Below are positions 6,456 through 14,735 of a DNA stretch of 64,000 nucleotides, piece by piece (within the stretch, counting starts at the first letter, position 1; every line of letters begins with the position of its first letter). Position numbers and translations under genes: made by a program. Source of the stretch: Mucilaginibacter rubeus (GTDB taxonomy: Bacteria > Bacteroidota > Bacteroidia > Sphingobacteriales > Sphingobacteriaceae); contig NZ_CP043450.1 of the NCBI RefSeq assembly GCF_003286415.2, positions 7,006,001-7,070,000 of the forward strand, written 5' to 3'. Below the pieces are notes generated by a model. That model ran no database searches and had not been told where the DNA came from. It was given only the letters and a program-made list of their open reading frames with translations.

Positions 6456-9029
6456 TCAGTTTTTCTTAACAGATGGCGTTTTATTAACAATACTGTCCTT
6501 TTTCTGCCCATTTCCGGGTAGTTTTGGCGGAAAATTCTTGATTATCGTATCCTTTTTAATTTTTAGGGGATTATTCTTCCCGGTATCAACTTTTAGGGTG
6601 CTATCAGGCATCATTTTTTGTCCGCCCCCTTTTAGGCTGTCTACCTTCAGGTTTGTCCCTGGCTTTATGGCACCAGGCTTACCCGGTGGGGTTTTTGCCG
6701 GGGATTTTGATGATGCTGCCTTTTTAGATCGTTTTTTTATGATATCCTCTTTAGAAGCCGGTCGCTCTTTAGGCTTCCATAAAAAGCCTTTTAGGATCTT
6801 ATCATCCTCCTTAACTTTTTCTATAGGGATGTACCGGTTTTCGGGTTTGGTTATGAAGAAAATCCGGTTGGCCTGATTGTTTTTGAACGAGGTGCGGATC
6901 CGGCTGCTCAATGAACGCTGCATACCCGATACCTTACCGCTGTCGCGCTGAAAATAGATGGTTTCGGCATTGCCATAGGTATACATCTGGTCCAGCTTGT
7001 CATCTTTAAAGTATCCCCGCATTTTTTTGCCTGCTACCTGGTTAAAATGCGTTGAATCATCCTTTTCAATATTTACAATGAATGCCGACGGGAACAACTC
7101 AATATTATCCAGCTTTTTCTTGCGCATTTGCAGGTATACGGTATCGCCGCTTAACTGCGATCCCTGTGTCCAGATAATAGGGTTTACGTACATGCGCATG
7201 GTTGAATCGCTGTTACTGTAAAATACCGAATCAGATTTTGCCTGCAAGTCTGATTTAAAGATCTTAACATGGTGATGCCCGATGAGCATCCTTACACGCG
7301 CCGTATCTTTCACATCAACAGGATATTGCTTGAAAACCGGGTCGCGCTGCATTTGCACACGGTATATGCTATCCTGTTTTGCTTTTTTAATAGCGGCAAG
7401 GGCGTCTTTTTTTCGCTGCAATGAATCGTTTACAGGCTTTGGCTTACCAAAAAAATCGCGGTGGAAGTAGCTGGTATCTTTAGGCACCTTTATATAATAA
7501 GCTGTCAAAAACTTCGATGATTTTTTATCAGCCGCCACTTTGCGTTGTTTTAAAGTGGTATCGCGTAAAGTACGCTGGCGTTCCTGGTAAATTTTCTGGT
7601 CTTTATAGGTCATGATCTGCGTTTCGATGGTATCGGCAGTCATGTATATCGAATCGCGTTTGATATGGCTGGTATCTTTGGTGGCCAAAGGTGTTTTTAC
7701 AGGCAGCAGCTTGCCAGTTACTTTTGCAACACCGGGTTTTATGGCATCGGCCACACCGGCCAAACTGCCTATGTTTTTAATATTGACCTTATCCTTATTG
7801 TTTTTTAAGGCCGGGGCTGCCGCCTTCAGTGCCGAATCGATCACCTTTTCGTTACCCTTCTTTGCCTGGGTTGCTGCTTTGATCAACGCGTCGGCATTGG
7901 CGTTTTTGTTGTTTTTCAACGCGTCCTGCGCCAGTGCAGCCGCCATTTCAACATTGGCGCTGTCCTTTTTACCTATTGCAAAAGGCTGTTTAACCGGCAT
8001 GGTATTGGGCGGTGCTTTACGGCTGCTATCCGGTTTTATAGCGTTGGCAATTTTGGTAAGATCGGTGACTTTTTTAGCCGTTGCCTTCGCGTTCTTATTA
8101 TTAACCGGTAATTGTTTAACTGTTGTATCGGTTTTACTGGTATCCTTTTGTTCGGAAATCAATACTACATAAGCGTTTTCGGTAACAACGGTTTTTTCCT
8201 CGGCCCTGTAGTAAGTTCCCAGATCACCTTTGATGGTTACCTTTTGCTCGCGGTCTTCAAACGTGATGTTTTTTACCGCGCGACCATACCCTTTCAGCTT
8301 ATCATAAAAAAGACTATCACCTTTTAATGATTTGGTGCCTTGCCTGTACGAGTTTTTCTTTCCGAAATAGGCCTGCTCGGTAACGGTATTGTATAAGCCA
8401 TTTTCGGTATACAGGGTGTCCTTATCCTTAGTGCCGTAAATATTTGTCGGCCCGAAGAAATAGGCTATACGCGTACCTGTGTTATACTTCAGTGTATCTG
8501 TTTTTATCAATGCGTCAGGTGTGGTAAGCACTACATCGTACCGGAAATACGAGTCGCGGCTGAAGGCAAAGTAATAGCCGTTTTTGCTGGTAAGCACATT
8601 ATCCTTATTTACCAGTTTACCGCCGCCCGTGTAAGTACCTATGCGGCTGGCCGTATTATAAGTAAGGTAATTGGTGGTTAAGGTAGCATCGCGGTCAACC
8701 ATTTTAACATTATTGGTAAGGATGGCTGTTTTGGTATTGCCGTTATAATTCAGTTTGTCCGAAAATATATTCAGCGTATCGCCCTGGTTTATGTTTACGT
8801 TACCAAAGGCGTCAAAGGCATTCTCATTAGGATAAAAGTAGGCACTGTCTGACCGTAGGATAGAATAATCCTGCTTAAAAACGCCTTTATACACCTTGAA
8901 CATCTGCTTGCCATTAATTTTTCCGGCGGTGCTTTTGTCAGATTGTATCAGGTTTACAATTGATTTTTTTTGAGCGATAGCTGCAGTCGCTATCGCCAAA
9001 AACAAAAAGCATAAAACGTATTTCCTCAC
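6456..9029 (-). CDS. OstA/LptA-like LPS transport protein
   Basis: An 857-residue secreted protein with a signal peptide at 1-19 (cut after AIAQ). Residues about 25-300 form an OstA-like beta-jellyroll repeat region (AYFYPNENAFDAFGNVNI, KTAILTNNVKMVDRDATL). These are the LptA-type strands that shield lipid A in the periplasm. A low-complexity Ala/Lys/Asp linker (about 300-455) leads to a second OstA-like half (about 460-740), then a Pro/Lys-rich tail to the end. E. coli LptA is under 200 residues, so this is a doubled, tailed version. The start is GTG at 9029, because no in-frame ATG fits. A TAnnTTTG element ends only 5 nt before it. It is divergent from tilS. Confidence 0.85.
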   Translation of the reverse strand: MRKYVLCFLFLAIATAAIAQKKSIVNLIQSDKSTAGKINGKQMFKVYKGVFKQDYSILRSDSAYFYPNENAFDAFGNVNINQGDTLNIFSDKLNYNGNTKTAILTNNVKMVDRDATLTTNYLTYNTASRIGTYTGGGKLVNKDNVLTSKNGYYFAFSRDSYFRYDVVLTTPDALIKTDTLKYNTGTRIAYFFGPTNIYGTKDKDTLYTENGLYNTVTEQAYFGKKNSYRQGTKSLKGDSLFYDKLKGYGRAVKNITFEDREQKVTIKGDLGTYYRAEEKTVVTENAYVVLISEQKDTSKTDTTVKQLPVNNKNAKATAKKVTDLTKIANAIKPDSSRKAPPNTMPVKQPFAIGKKDSANVEMAAALAQDALKNNKNANADALIKAATQAKKGNEKVIDSALKAAAPALKNNKDKVNIKNIGSLAGVADAIKPGVAKVTGKLLPVKTPLATKDTSHIKRDSIYMTADTIETQIMTYKDQKIYQERQRTLRDTTLKQRKVAADKKSSKFLTAYYIKVPKDTSYFHRDFFGKPKPVNDSLQRKKDALAAIKKAKQDSIYRVQMQRDPVFKQYPVDVKDTARVRMLIGHHHVKIFKSDLQAKSDSVFYSNSDSTMRMYVNPIIWTQGSQLSGDTVYLQMRKKKLDNIELFPSAFIVNIEKDDSTHFNQVAGKKMRGYFKDDKLDQMYTYGNAETIYFQRDSGKVSGMQRSLSSRIRTSFKNNQANRIFFITKPENRYIPIEKVKEDDKILKGFLWKPKERPASKEDIIKKRSKKAASSKSPAKTPPGKPGAIKPGTNLKVDSLKGGGQKMMPDSTLKVDTGKNNPLKIKKDTIIKNFPPKLPGNGQKKDSIVNKTPSVKKN

Positions 9030-9034
9030 AATGG

Positions 9035-9042
9035 CAAAATTA
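9035..9042 (-). promoter_or_regulatory. -7 element of the OstA-like gene
   Basis: Minus-strand TAATTTTG matches the Bacteroidota -7 consensus TAnnTTTG. Only 5 nt separate it from the GTG start, so the transcript would have almost no leader. Confidence 0.6.
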
Positions 9043-9047
9043 GTTTT

Positions 9048-9076
9048 TTGTTGGGGTTATTAAATTAATAATTTTG
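9048..9076 (+). promoter_or_regulatory. tilS promoter
   Basis: TTG (9048-9050), an 18-nt spacer and TAATTTTG (9069-9076) match both elements of the Bacteroidota housekeeping promoter. The tilS ATG is 4 nt further on, which predicts a leaderless mRNA. It is back to back with the OstA-like promoter. Confidence 0.7.
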
Positions 9077-9080
9077 ATGA

Positions 9081-10418
9081 ATGCTGCCAGTTAATCAGTT
9101 TGTTAATTTTATTGAGCAAAACAGCTTATTTACACCCGCTACCAAAATATTGGCAGCTGTAAGCGGCGGCATCGACTCGGTTTTAATGGTGCATTTGCTT
9201 AAAGCCGCGGGTTATGATTTTGGCATTGCCCATTGTAACTTTCAGCTGCGTGGCGATGAAGCCCTGCGCGATCAGGCCTTTTCCCGCAGCCTTGCCGCAA
9301 CGCTTGACATTCCTTTCCATACCGTAAATTTTGATACTGAGCAATACGCTGCCGATAACAAGATATCGATACAAATGGCCGCGCGTGATATGCGCTATCA
9401 ATGGTTTGATACTATCAGTCAGCAGTCAGGTTATGAGGCCATTGCGCTTGCTCACCACCAAAACGATACTATTGAAACAATATTGTTAAACCTTACACGA
9501 GGTACAGGAATTGCCGGCTTGCATGGTATTTTACCTAAAAACGGTAAGCTGGTGCGCCCGCTGCTGTTCTTAACCCGTGCAGAAATACAGACCATTGTTA
9601 CTGCCGAAGGTTTAACTTTTGTTGAGGACAGCTCCAATGCCTCGGCAAAGTATGCCCGCAACAAGATCAGGCTGGAGGTTGTGCCTAAGCTGAAAGAACT
9701 GAACCCTTCGCTCGAAAAAACTTTTGAAAACAGCCTGCTGCATTTCCGCGATCTGGAGCTGTTGCTTGAGCTTAAGCTTGAGGAATTAAGGCAGACGCTA
9801 CTGCAAATACATGATGATGGTATTTATTTATCTATTGCAGAAGTAAAGCAGCTTAATCCCAAAAGGTTATTACTTTTTAAGTTACTTAACGAGTACGGCT
9901 TTAATGAAGCTACAATTGACGACCTGATCGATTCGCTTGATAAACACTCCGGCCGGGTATTTGAATCCGGAACGCATACCTTGTTGCTCGATAGGGACAA
10001 CATCATCCTTAAACCAAGATCCACCGTTTTGCCTGTTGAGATTATTATTAACGATAAAGACCATGAAGCCCATTTTGGCGTTTACAGGGTGAATTTATTG
10101 CATGATAATAGCCCGCTGATTGTAAAGGATAATCCGATGGCGGTATCTATTGATGCGGATAAACTGATATATCCGCTCAGGGTGCGTACCTGGAATGAGG
10201 GGGATTATTTTTTTCCTTTGGGGATGAAGGGGAAGAAAAAGCTGAGCGATTTTTTTATCAATCAGAAAGTGCCGCTGCATCAAAAGGAAGAAATCCCAAT
10301 CCTTGTAAACGGCAACGGCGAAATTATGTGGATTGGCGGCTACCGCCCCGACGAAAGGTATAAAGTGAGTGATAACACTAAAAAAGTTACTATCTTCGAA
10401 CTGTTTAAACTAACATGA
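9081..10418 (+). CDS. tilS: tRNA(Ile)-lysidine synthase TilS
   Basis: A 445-residue ATP-dependent ligase that adds lysine to C34 of tRNA-Ile (CAU), turning its anticodon from AUG-reading to AUA-reading. The N-type ATP pyrophosphatase domain has the P-loop AVSGGIDSVLMVHLL (about 27-41), then HCNFQLRGDEA and LAHHQNDTIETILLNL. It is followed by the substrate-binding region and a C-terminal TilS domain (DFFINQKVPLHQKEEIP, then IGGYRPDERYKV). The length fits the family. The start at 9081 follows the promoter by 4 nt; an overlapping ATG at 9077 is out of frame. The end overlaps the next gene by 4 bp (ATGA). The gene is essential in most bacteria. Confidence 0.97.
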   Translation: MLPVNQFVNFIEQNSLFTPATKILAAVSGGIDSVLMVHLLKAAGYDFGIAHCNFQLRGDEALRDQAFSRSLAATLDIPFHTVNFDTEQYAADNKISIQMAARDMRYQWFDTISQQSGYEAIALAHHQNDTIETILLNLTRGTGIAGLHGILPKNGKLVRPLLFLTRAEIQTIVTAEGLTFVEDSSNASAKYARNKIRLEVVPKLKELNPSLEKTFENSLLHFRDLELLLELKLEELRQTLLQIHDDGIYLSIAEVKQLNPKRLLLFKLLNEYGFNEATIDDLIDSLDKHSGRVFESGTHTLLLDRDNIILKPRSTVLPVEIIINDKDHEAHFGVYRVNLLHDNSPLIVKDNPMAVSIDADKLIYPLRVRTWNEGDYFFPLGMKGKKKLSDFFINQKVPLHQKEEIPILVNGNGEIMWIGGYRPDERYKVSDNTKKVTIFELFKLT

Positions 10419-10897
10419 GCGATAAATCCGTTTTTACCGAAAAGCAATACCTTGGCCGGGAATTTATACCGCTAACCATACGCCTGGTTTTAGCCATGTT
10501 CTGTTTTGCAGCCTACTTTTTTACCGACGAACGTGAACGTAACGGCGATTTATTGGTTGTTGTAGGCTTTGCCATCATTATTATCTCCATTATCCTGGGC
10601 TTCCTGCTGCATTTCCGCACCCGTGTGGAAAATAAAAGCGTTATGCTTGATGGCCTTTGGACAACCAAACTGGTAAAAATAGATCTGAACAGTATTGTTA
10701 AGGTTGAAAAGGGTACTTATAGCCGTTATCTTTTCAATAACCCGGTTTATAACCTGCATACCAAAGGCACCATCCGCTTTTTTACTTCAGGTAACGAAGC
10801 TATCCATCTTACAGACCGTGACGGTCTGCTTTATATCATCGGCTCCAAACACCCTAACGAGTTTTTAAGGGCGATAAGGGAAGAGATGAAGAAGTAA
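10415..10897 (+). CDS. Membrane protein with PH-like domain, hypothetical
   Basis: A 160-residue protein with two membrane helices (about 20-37, LTIRLVLAMFCFAAYFF, and 44-65, LLVVVGFAIIIISIILGFLL). A cytoplasmic C-terminal domain of short strands follows (VMLDGLWTTKLVKIDLNSIV, GTIRFFTSGNEAIHLT) and ends in a helix. This two-helix plus strand layout resembles bacterial PH-like (bPH) membrane proteins, but I cannot name a family with certainty. It overlaps the tilS stop by 4 bp (ATGA), so it is translationally coupled to tilS. Function unknown. Confidence 0.8.
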   Translation: MSDKSVFTEKQYLGREFIPLTIRLVLAMFCFAAYFFTDERERNGDLLVVVGFAIIIISIILGFLLHFRTRVENKSVMLDGLWTTKLVKIDLNSIVKVEKGTYSRYLFNNPVYNLHTKGTIRFFTSGNEAIHLTDRDGLLYIIGSKHPNEFLRAIREEMKK

Positions 10898-10953
10898 TTT
10901 TGCCTATGGGCAGCCGTGGGGACACGACCGAAGGGAAAGAAATATATAATCCT

Positions 10954-11104
10954 GTCATTTCGAACGAACAAGTGCGGGTATGAGCGACAGTGTGAGGAGA
11001 AATCTTATACACCCTGCTTGTAAACTTAGTAACGCACTTATATGGCGTACAAGATTTCTCTTTCGCCCCAATGTACTAACCCCTACAGGCTCTATCGAAA
11101 TGAC
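10954..11104. repeat. Long inverted-repeat element, GTCAT type, copy 1
   Basis: The ends pair as GTCATTTCGA (from 10954) with TCGAAATGAC (to 11104). An inner pair GAGAAATCTT with AAGATTTCTC sits nearer the centre. It fills the 216-bp gap between two convergent genes. It is the most diverged of six elements in this window that begin GTCA and end TGAC. Confidence 0.7.
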
Positions 11105-11113
11105 AAAAAGTTT

Positions 11114-11995
11114 CTACTCACTCTCCATTACCCGCATCAATTCCTCGATAAACAAAATGGCGGCCCGTTTACGGTAAACACCTTTTTGCCACAGGATGTA
11201 TGATTGCCGTTTGATCTCTTTTGATTCGATGGGAATGGCGGTTACTTTATTCCAGCCTATGATGGCTTTTTCGTTCAGAATGGTAGCCCATTGCCCATTC
11301 TCAACCAGGGCCAGTAATGAATGTACGTCATTAAGCTCTATCTTAATATTAGGTACTATTTTTTTGCGATTGAAAAGATCATTAATAAAGTCGCGTGAAC
11401 TGAAGCCTTTTCCGGGCAGGATTAAATCAAGCCTGGCTAACTCTTCCAGGCTTATTTTTTTGAGCTGCGCCAGCGGATTATTCTTGGATACCACCATTAC
11501 CACGCTCGAGCTAAATAACTCTTGCATCTCCAGGTCTTCGTCGTCGCTTTCGTTATGAAAAGCAAGGATCATATCCAGTTCGGCCAGTCGCAGTTTCTTT
11601 TCCAATTCTTCCGGGCTGCCGTAAGTAATAAAAATCTTAATACCCGGATATTTGGTGCTGAACGGAGCCAATGCTGGCAATAACAATGAAGTGAACGCGT
11701 AGGAAACGCCGAGATTTAGCTCGCCGGTGGTGGCGTTTTGTAACTCGCTGATGGCCTGCTTGCTTCGCTGTACATCATTCAGGATTTTGCGGGCATGGGT
11801 TAAAAATATATGCCCAGCCTCGGTAATGCGTACATGTTTCCCAATCCTGTCGAACAGGAGCATGCCCAGTTCCTCTTCCAACTGTTTAATTTGCTGGGAA
11901 AGCGTGCTTTGCGTAATGAAAACCGCTGCCGCAGCCTCAGTAAAGTTCATTGTTTCGGCTGCTTTAACAAAGTATTGTAACTGACGCAATTCCAT
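11114..11995 (-). CDS. LysR family transcriptional regulator
   Basis: A 293-residue LysR-type regulator. The N-terminal winged helix-turn-helix reads MELRQLQYFVKAAETMNFTE then ITQSTLSQQIKQLEEELG (about 1-60), with a linker helix, and the C-terminal periplasmic-binding-like effector domain runs from about 90. The ATG at 11995 is chosen over a TTG two codons upstream because LysR proteins begin right at MELRQL. It is divergent from the MFS exporter gene (gap 143 bp), the classic arrangement in which the regulator controls its neighbour and itself. The effector is unknown. Its stop lies next to the inverted repeat at 10954-11104. Confidence 0.93.
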   Translation of the reverse strand: MELRQLQYFVKAAETMNFTEAAAAVFITQSTLSQQIKQLEEELGMLLFDRIGKHVRITEAGHIFLTHARKILNDVQRSKQAISELQNATTGELNLGVSYAFTSLLLPALAPFSTKYPGIKIFITYGSPEELEKKLRLAELDMILAFHNESDDEDLEMQELFSSSVVMVVSKNNPLAQLKKISLEELARLDLILPGKGFSSRDFINDLFNRKKIVPNIKIELNDVHSLLALVENGQWATILNEKAIIGWNKVTAIPIESKEIKRQSYILWQKGVYRKRAAILFIEELMRVMESE

Positions 11996-12041
11996 AATCA
12001 ATCGTTTTTACCTATCAATTCTATTAAAACAATCTATTTTA

Positions 12042-12068
12042 CAAATGTATCAATATGGGCGATATTTG
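12042..12068. promoter_or_regulatory. Candidate LysR operator between regulator and exporter
   Basis: CAAATGTATC (12042-12051) and GATATTTG (12061-12068) form an imperfect inverted repeat in the shared regulatory region. LysR proteins bind dyads of this kind. This is a guess from position and symmetry only. Confidence 0.35.
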
Positions 12069-12138
12069 CATCATAAAACAATTCAATAGTCTTGCATTAA
12101 GTACTCCCCTGAATTTGCTTTTGTTATGAATTGAACAA

Positions 12139-13377
12139 ATGAATGTGTTTCGCTCTTTAAAGTACCGTAATTTTAAGCTGTTTTTTTACGGTCAGTCAAT
12201 ATCCCTCATTGGCACATGGATGCAAAAAACAGCAGTGAGCTGGCTGGTTTACCGCCTCACAGGTTCGGCCCTTTTACTGGGTATAGTAGGTTTTGTGAGC
12301 CTGATCCCATCTTTAATATTAGCCCCTTATGCAGGCAGTATTGTTGACAGGCATAACCGTTACCGTATTTTGGTTATCACCCAGGTGGTATCTATGCTGC
12401 AAGCGGGGGCCTTTGCTTTCATGATCTTTTTCAAGATCTATAATATCCCCGCTATTATTGGTTTAAGCCTGTTGCAGGGCATCGTAAACGCCTTTGACGT
12501 AACCTGCCGCCAATCATTAATGGTAGATATGGTTGATGATAAAGCCGATTTGCCTAATGCCATCGCCCTAAACTCTACCATGACCAATCTGGCCCGTATT
12601 GCTGGTCCGGCTATTGCAGGTATAGTATTAAGTGCCTTTGGCGAGGATGTTTGTTTCTTTGGTAACTTCCTGAGCTATGTTCCTGTACTTGCCTGTTTAT
12701 TTATGATGAAGCTGAACACTATTGTTCCTATCCGTTCAGAAAAAAGCATCTGGACAGAATTGCAGGAAGGTTTCAGGTATGTATCAGGCGATAGCGACCT
12801 GAGCAGTATGATCCTGATGCTTACTGCAAGCAGTTTGTTTGTTATCCCTTTTAACACGCTGATGCCCATTTTTGCCAAAGATATTTTTAATGGCGATGCC
12901 AAAACCTTCAGTTGGTTTGAGAGCGCAGCAGGTTTAGGTTCAGTGATCAGCGCGGTTTACCTGGCTAACTTAAAAAGCAGCAAAAACTTAGTGAAGATCA
13001 TGAGCGCGGCGAGCCTTATTTTTGGTATCAGCGTGCTGATGGTGGCTTATGCAGGCAAACTGCCCTTCGCTTTAACATTTATGGTATTTACCGGCGTAGG
13101 TATGATGGCGCAAACATCTGCTATTAACACTTATATCCAAACCCACGCAATCCCAAGCATGAGGGCAAGGGCAATCAGCTACTACGTAATGGCTTACCAG
13201 GGCATGATCCCGGTGGGCAGTTTGATGGCCGGCTGGTTAGCCAATGAAGTTGGTCCACGCCGGGCAGTTTGTATCGAGGGTATTATTGGTGTGTTAGCTA
13301 CGGCATTATTTGTATTATATAAAAGAAGGCAAGCCACTTTGGAAGAGGTTGACGGCAAAGCTGCACTGGCTAAGTAA
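12139..13377 (+). CDS. MFS transporter, MFS_3/EntS-like exporter
   Basis: A 412-residue inner-membrane protein with about 12 transmembrane helices. It begins MNVFRSLKYRNFKLFFYGQ, followed by SLIGTWMQKTAVSWLVYRL, as in MFS_3 members such as the enterobactin exporter EntS. The family loop GSIVDRHNRYRILV lies between helices 2 and 3, and ANAIALNSTMTNLARIAGPAIAG fits helices 4 and 5. Drug or siderophore efflux is likely; the substrate is not readable. It is divergent from a LysR gene that probably controls it. A hairpin terminator follows at 13406-13433. Confidence 0.9.
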   Translation: MNVFRSLKYRNFKLFFYGQSISLIGTWMQKTAVSWLVYRLTGSALLLGIVGFVSLIPSLILAPYAGSIVDRHNRYRILVITQVVSMLQAGAFAFMIFFKIYNIPAIIGLSLLQGIVNAFDVTCRQSLMVDMVDDKADLPNAIALNSTMTNLARIAGPAIAGIVLSAFGEDVCFFGNFLSYVPVLACLFMMKLNTIVPIRSEKSIWTELQEGFRYVSGDSDLSSMILMLTASSLFVIPFNTLMPIFAKDIFNGDAKTFSWFESAAGLGSVISAVYLANLKSSKNLVKIMSAASLIFGISVLMVAYAGKLPFALTFMVFTGVGMMAQTSAINTYIQTHAIPSMRARAISYYVMAYQGMIPVGSLMAGWLANEVGPRRAVCIEGIIGVLATALFVLYKRRQATLEEVDGKAALAK

Positions 13378-13405
13378 ATTTATTTCATCTACCTGTTTAA
13401 ATGTA

Positions 13406-13433
13406 AAAGCCCTTTCAGTTTTGGAAGGGCTTT
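13406..13433 (+). terminator. Terminator after the MFS gene
   Basis: A perfect 9-bp stem, AAAGCCCTT (13406-13414) with AAGGGCTTT (13425-13433), 28 nt past the stop and before the next repeat element. Confidence 0.75.
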
Positions 13434-13446
13434 GTTGTACAAACAT

Positions 13447-13552
13447 GTCATTGCAAGGAGCAAAACGGGAATGAGCTTGGGCGCGACGCGGCAATCGCAT
13501 GCTTTACAAGGCGGACATGCTGCCGTGCGATTGCTTCGTTTCTCGCAATGAC
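13447..13552. repeat. Long inverted-repeat element, GTCAT type, copy 2
   Basis: The ends GTCATTGCAAGGAGCAAAACG (first 20 nt from 13447) and CGTTTCTCGCAATGAC (to 13552) pair imperfectly. An inner pair GCAATCGCA with TGCGATTGC is perfect. It lies between the convergent MFS and oxygenase genes. Confidence 0.8.
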
Positions 13553-13565
13553 ATAATTTTGTTTG

Positions 13566-14528
13566 CTACATTTTCAATCCAATCTCTCTCAAACGTTCAT
13601 CCAGGTATTCACCTGCGGTAATATCAGTATATAGTTTAGGATGCTGTTCATCAATACATGAATCAAGGCTGGTTAAGTCCATACCTGATTTTGGGTGCAG
13701 GAAAAACGGCACCGAAAAGCGGGAAAACTTCATCAGCTCACGCGGCGGGTTCACTACACGGTGGGTGGTTGATTTCAGTTTATTGTTGGTTAAACGCTGC
13801 AGCATATCGCCAACGTTAACCACCAGGTCCTCACCATAGGCTTTAACCGGGAACCAGGTATTATCGCGGGTTAGCAGTTCGAGTCCGTCGGCGCTGGCGC
13901 CTATTAACAGCGTAATAAGGTTAATATCTTCGTGAGCACCTGCACGTACGGCATCATCAGGTACCGAATCCGGATCCAATATTGGGAAGTAATGCAGGTT
14001 ACGCAGGATCGAATTACCATTGTGCACCTTATCGTCGAAATAATTCTCAGGTAATTCCAGATAAACGGCTATGGCACGCAGTAAATGTTTGCCTGCTGCC
14101 TCCAGTTTCTTGTATACTTCGATAGTGGTTGGGTTAAACTCAGAGAGTTCGTTCACCTGTACATTTTCCGGGTATTGAGCTTTAAGCGCGTCGTCATCGG
14201 TCACTGTCTGACCGATTTGCCAAAACTCTTTCAAATCCGGCGTTTTAAAACCTTTGGCGGTTTCTTTGCCTTTGCCGGTATAGCCGCGCTGACCTGCCAA
14301 ACCAGGAATTTCATATTGTTGTTTTACGGCATCGGGCAGGGCAAATAAAGCTTTTACCTGTTCGTAAAGTTTGTCTATCAGTTCTTTGCTCAAACCATGG
14401 TTGGTGATGGTAACAAACCCGGTTTCATTAAAAGCTTTACCAATATCGTTCGAAAATTGTTTGCGTTCTTCGGCTGAGCCGTTTATATAGGTATTCAGAT
14501 CCAGACGTGGAATATTAACTGTACTCAT
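13566..14528 (-). CDS. 2-oxoglutarate/Fe(II)-dependent dioxygenase, isopenicillin N synthase-like
   Basis: A 320-residue cytoplasmic non-haem iron oxygenase. The N-terminal DIOX_N region holds GKAFNETGFVTITNHGL (about 27-43). The double-stranded beta-helix core has the iron ligands His199 and Asp201 (AHEDINLITLL) and His256 (STTHRVVNP). An Arg-x-Ser (RFSVPFF) follows, which binds the 2-oxoglutarate carboxylate in this family. Bacterial homologues are widespread and mostly uncharacterised, and penicillin synthesis is not implied. A minus-strand TAATTTTG at 14556-14563 lies 27 nt before the ATG. The gene stands alone, convergent with the MFS gene. Confidence 0.92.
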   Translation of the reverse strand: MSTVNIPRLDLNTYINGSAEERKQFSNDIGKAFNETGFVTITNHGLSKELIDKLYEQVKALFALPDAVKQQYEIPGLAGQRGYTGKGKETAKGFKTPDLKEFWQIGQTVTDDDALKAQYPENVQVNELSEFNPTTIEVYKKLEAAGKHLLRAIAVYLELPENYFDDKVHNGNSILRNLHYFPILDPDSVPDDAVRAGAHEDINLITLLIGASADGLELLTRDNTWFPVKAYGEDLVVNVGDMLQRLTNNKLKSTTHRVVNPPRELMKFSRFSVPFFLHPKSGMDLTSLDSCIDEQHPKLYTDITAGEYLDERLREIGLKM

Positions 14529-14555
14529 AATTTTAGTTTATAAAAAAACAGGTAG

Positions 14556-14563
14556 CAAAATTA
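14556..14563 (-). promoter_or_regulatory. -7 element of the dioxygenase gene
   Basis: Minus-strand TAATTTTG, with a TTG 22 nt upstream (14586-14588), fits the Bacteroidota promoter. The leader would be about 20 nt. Confidence 0.5.
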
Positions 14564-14735
14564 TTTAATTTTTAAGCGTGGTACACAAGATAACAATAAA
14601 ATTTTATCCCCATAATTACACTGGCTTGGTTTATGTTAACCCTTTAAAACAATTTTTGCTTTAAACGTTTTATACTTCTGCCTGTCATATGTTTATAGAC
14701 ATAAACCTAACAGCGCTATTTTAACTTAAAATACT

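Noticed and set aside
13566..14528. Beta-lactam biosynthesis from the isopenicillin N synthase-like gene
   Set aside because: Only the oxygenase fold is shared; no ACV synthetase or other pathway gene is nearby.
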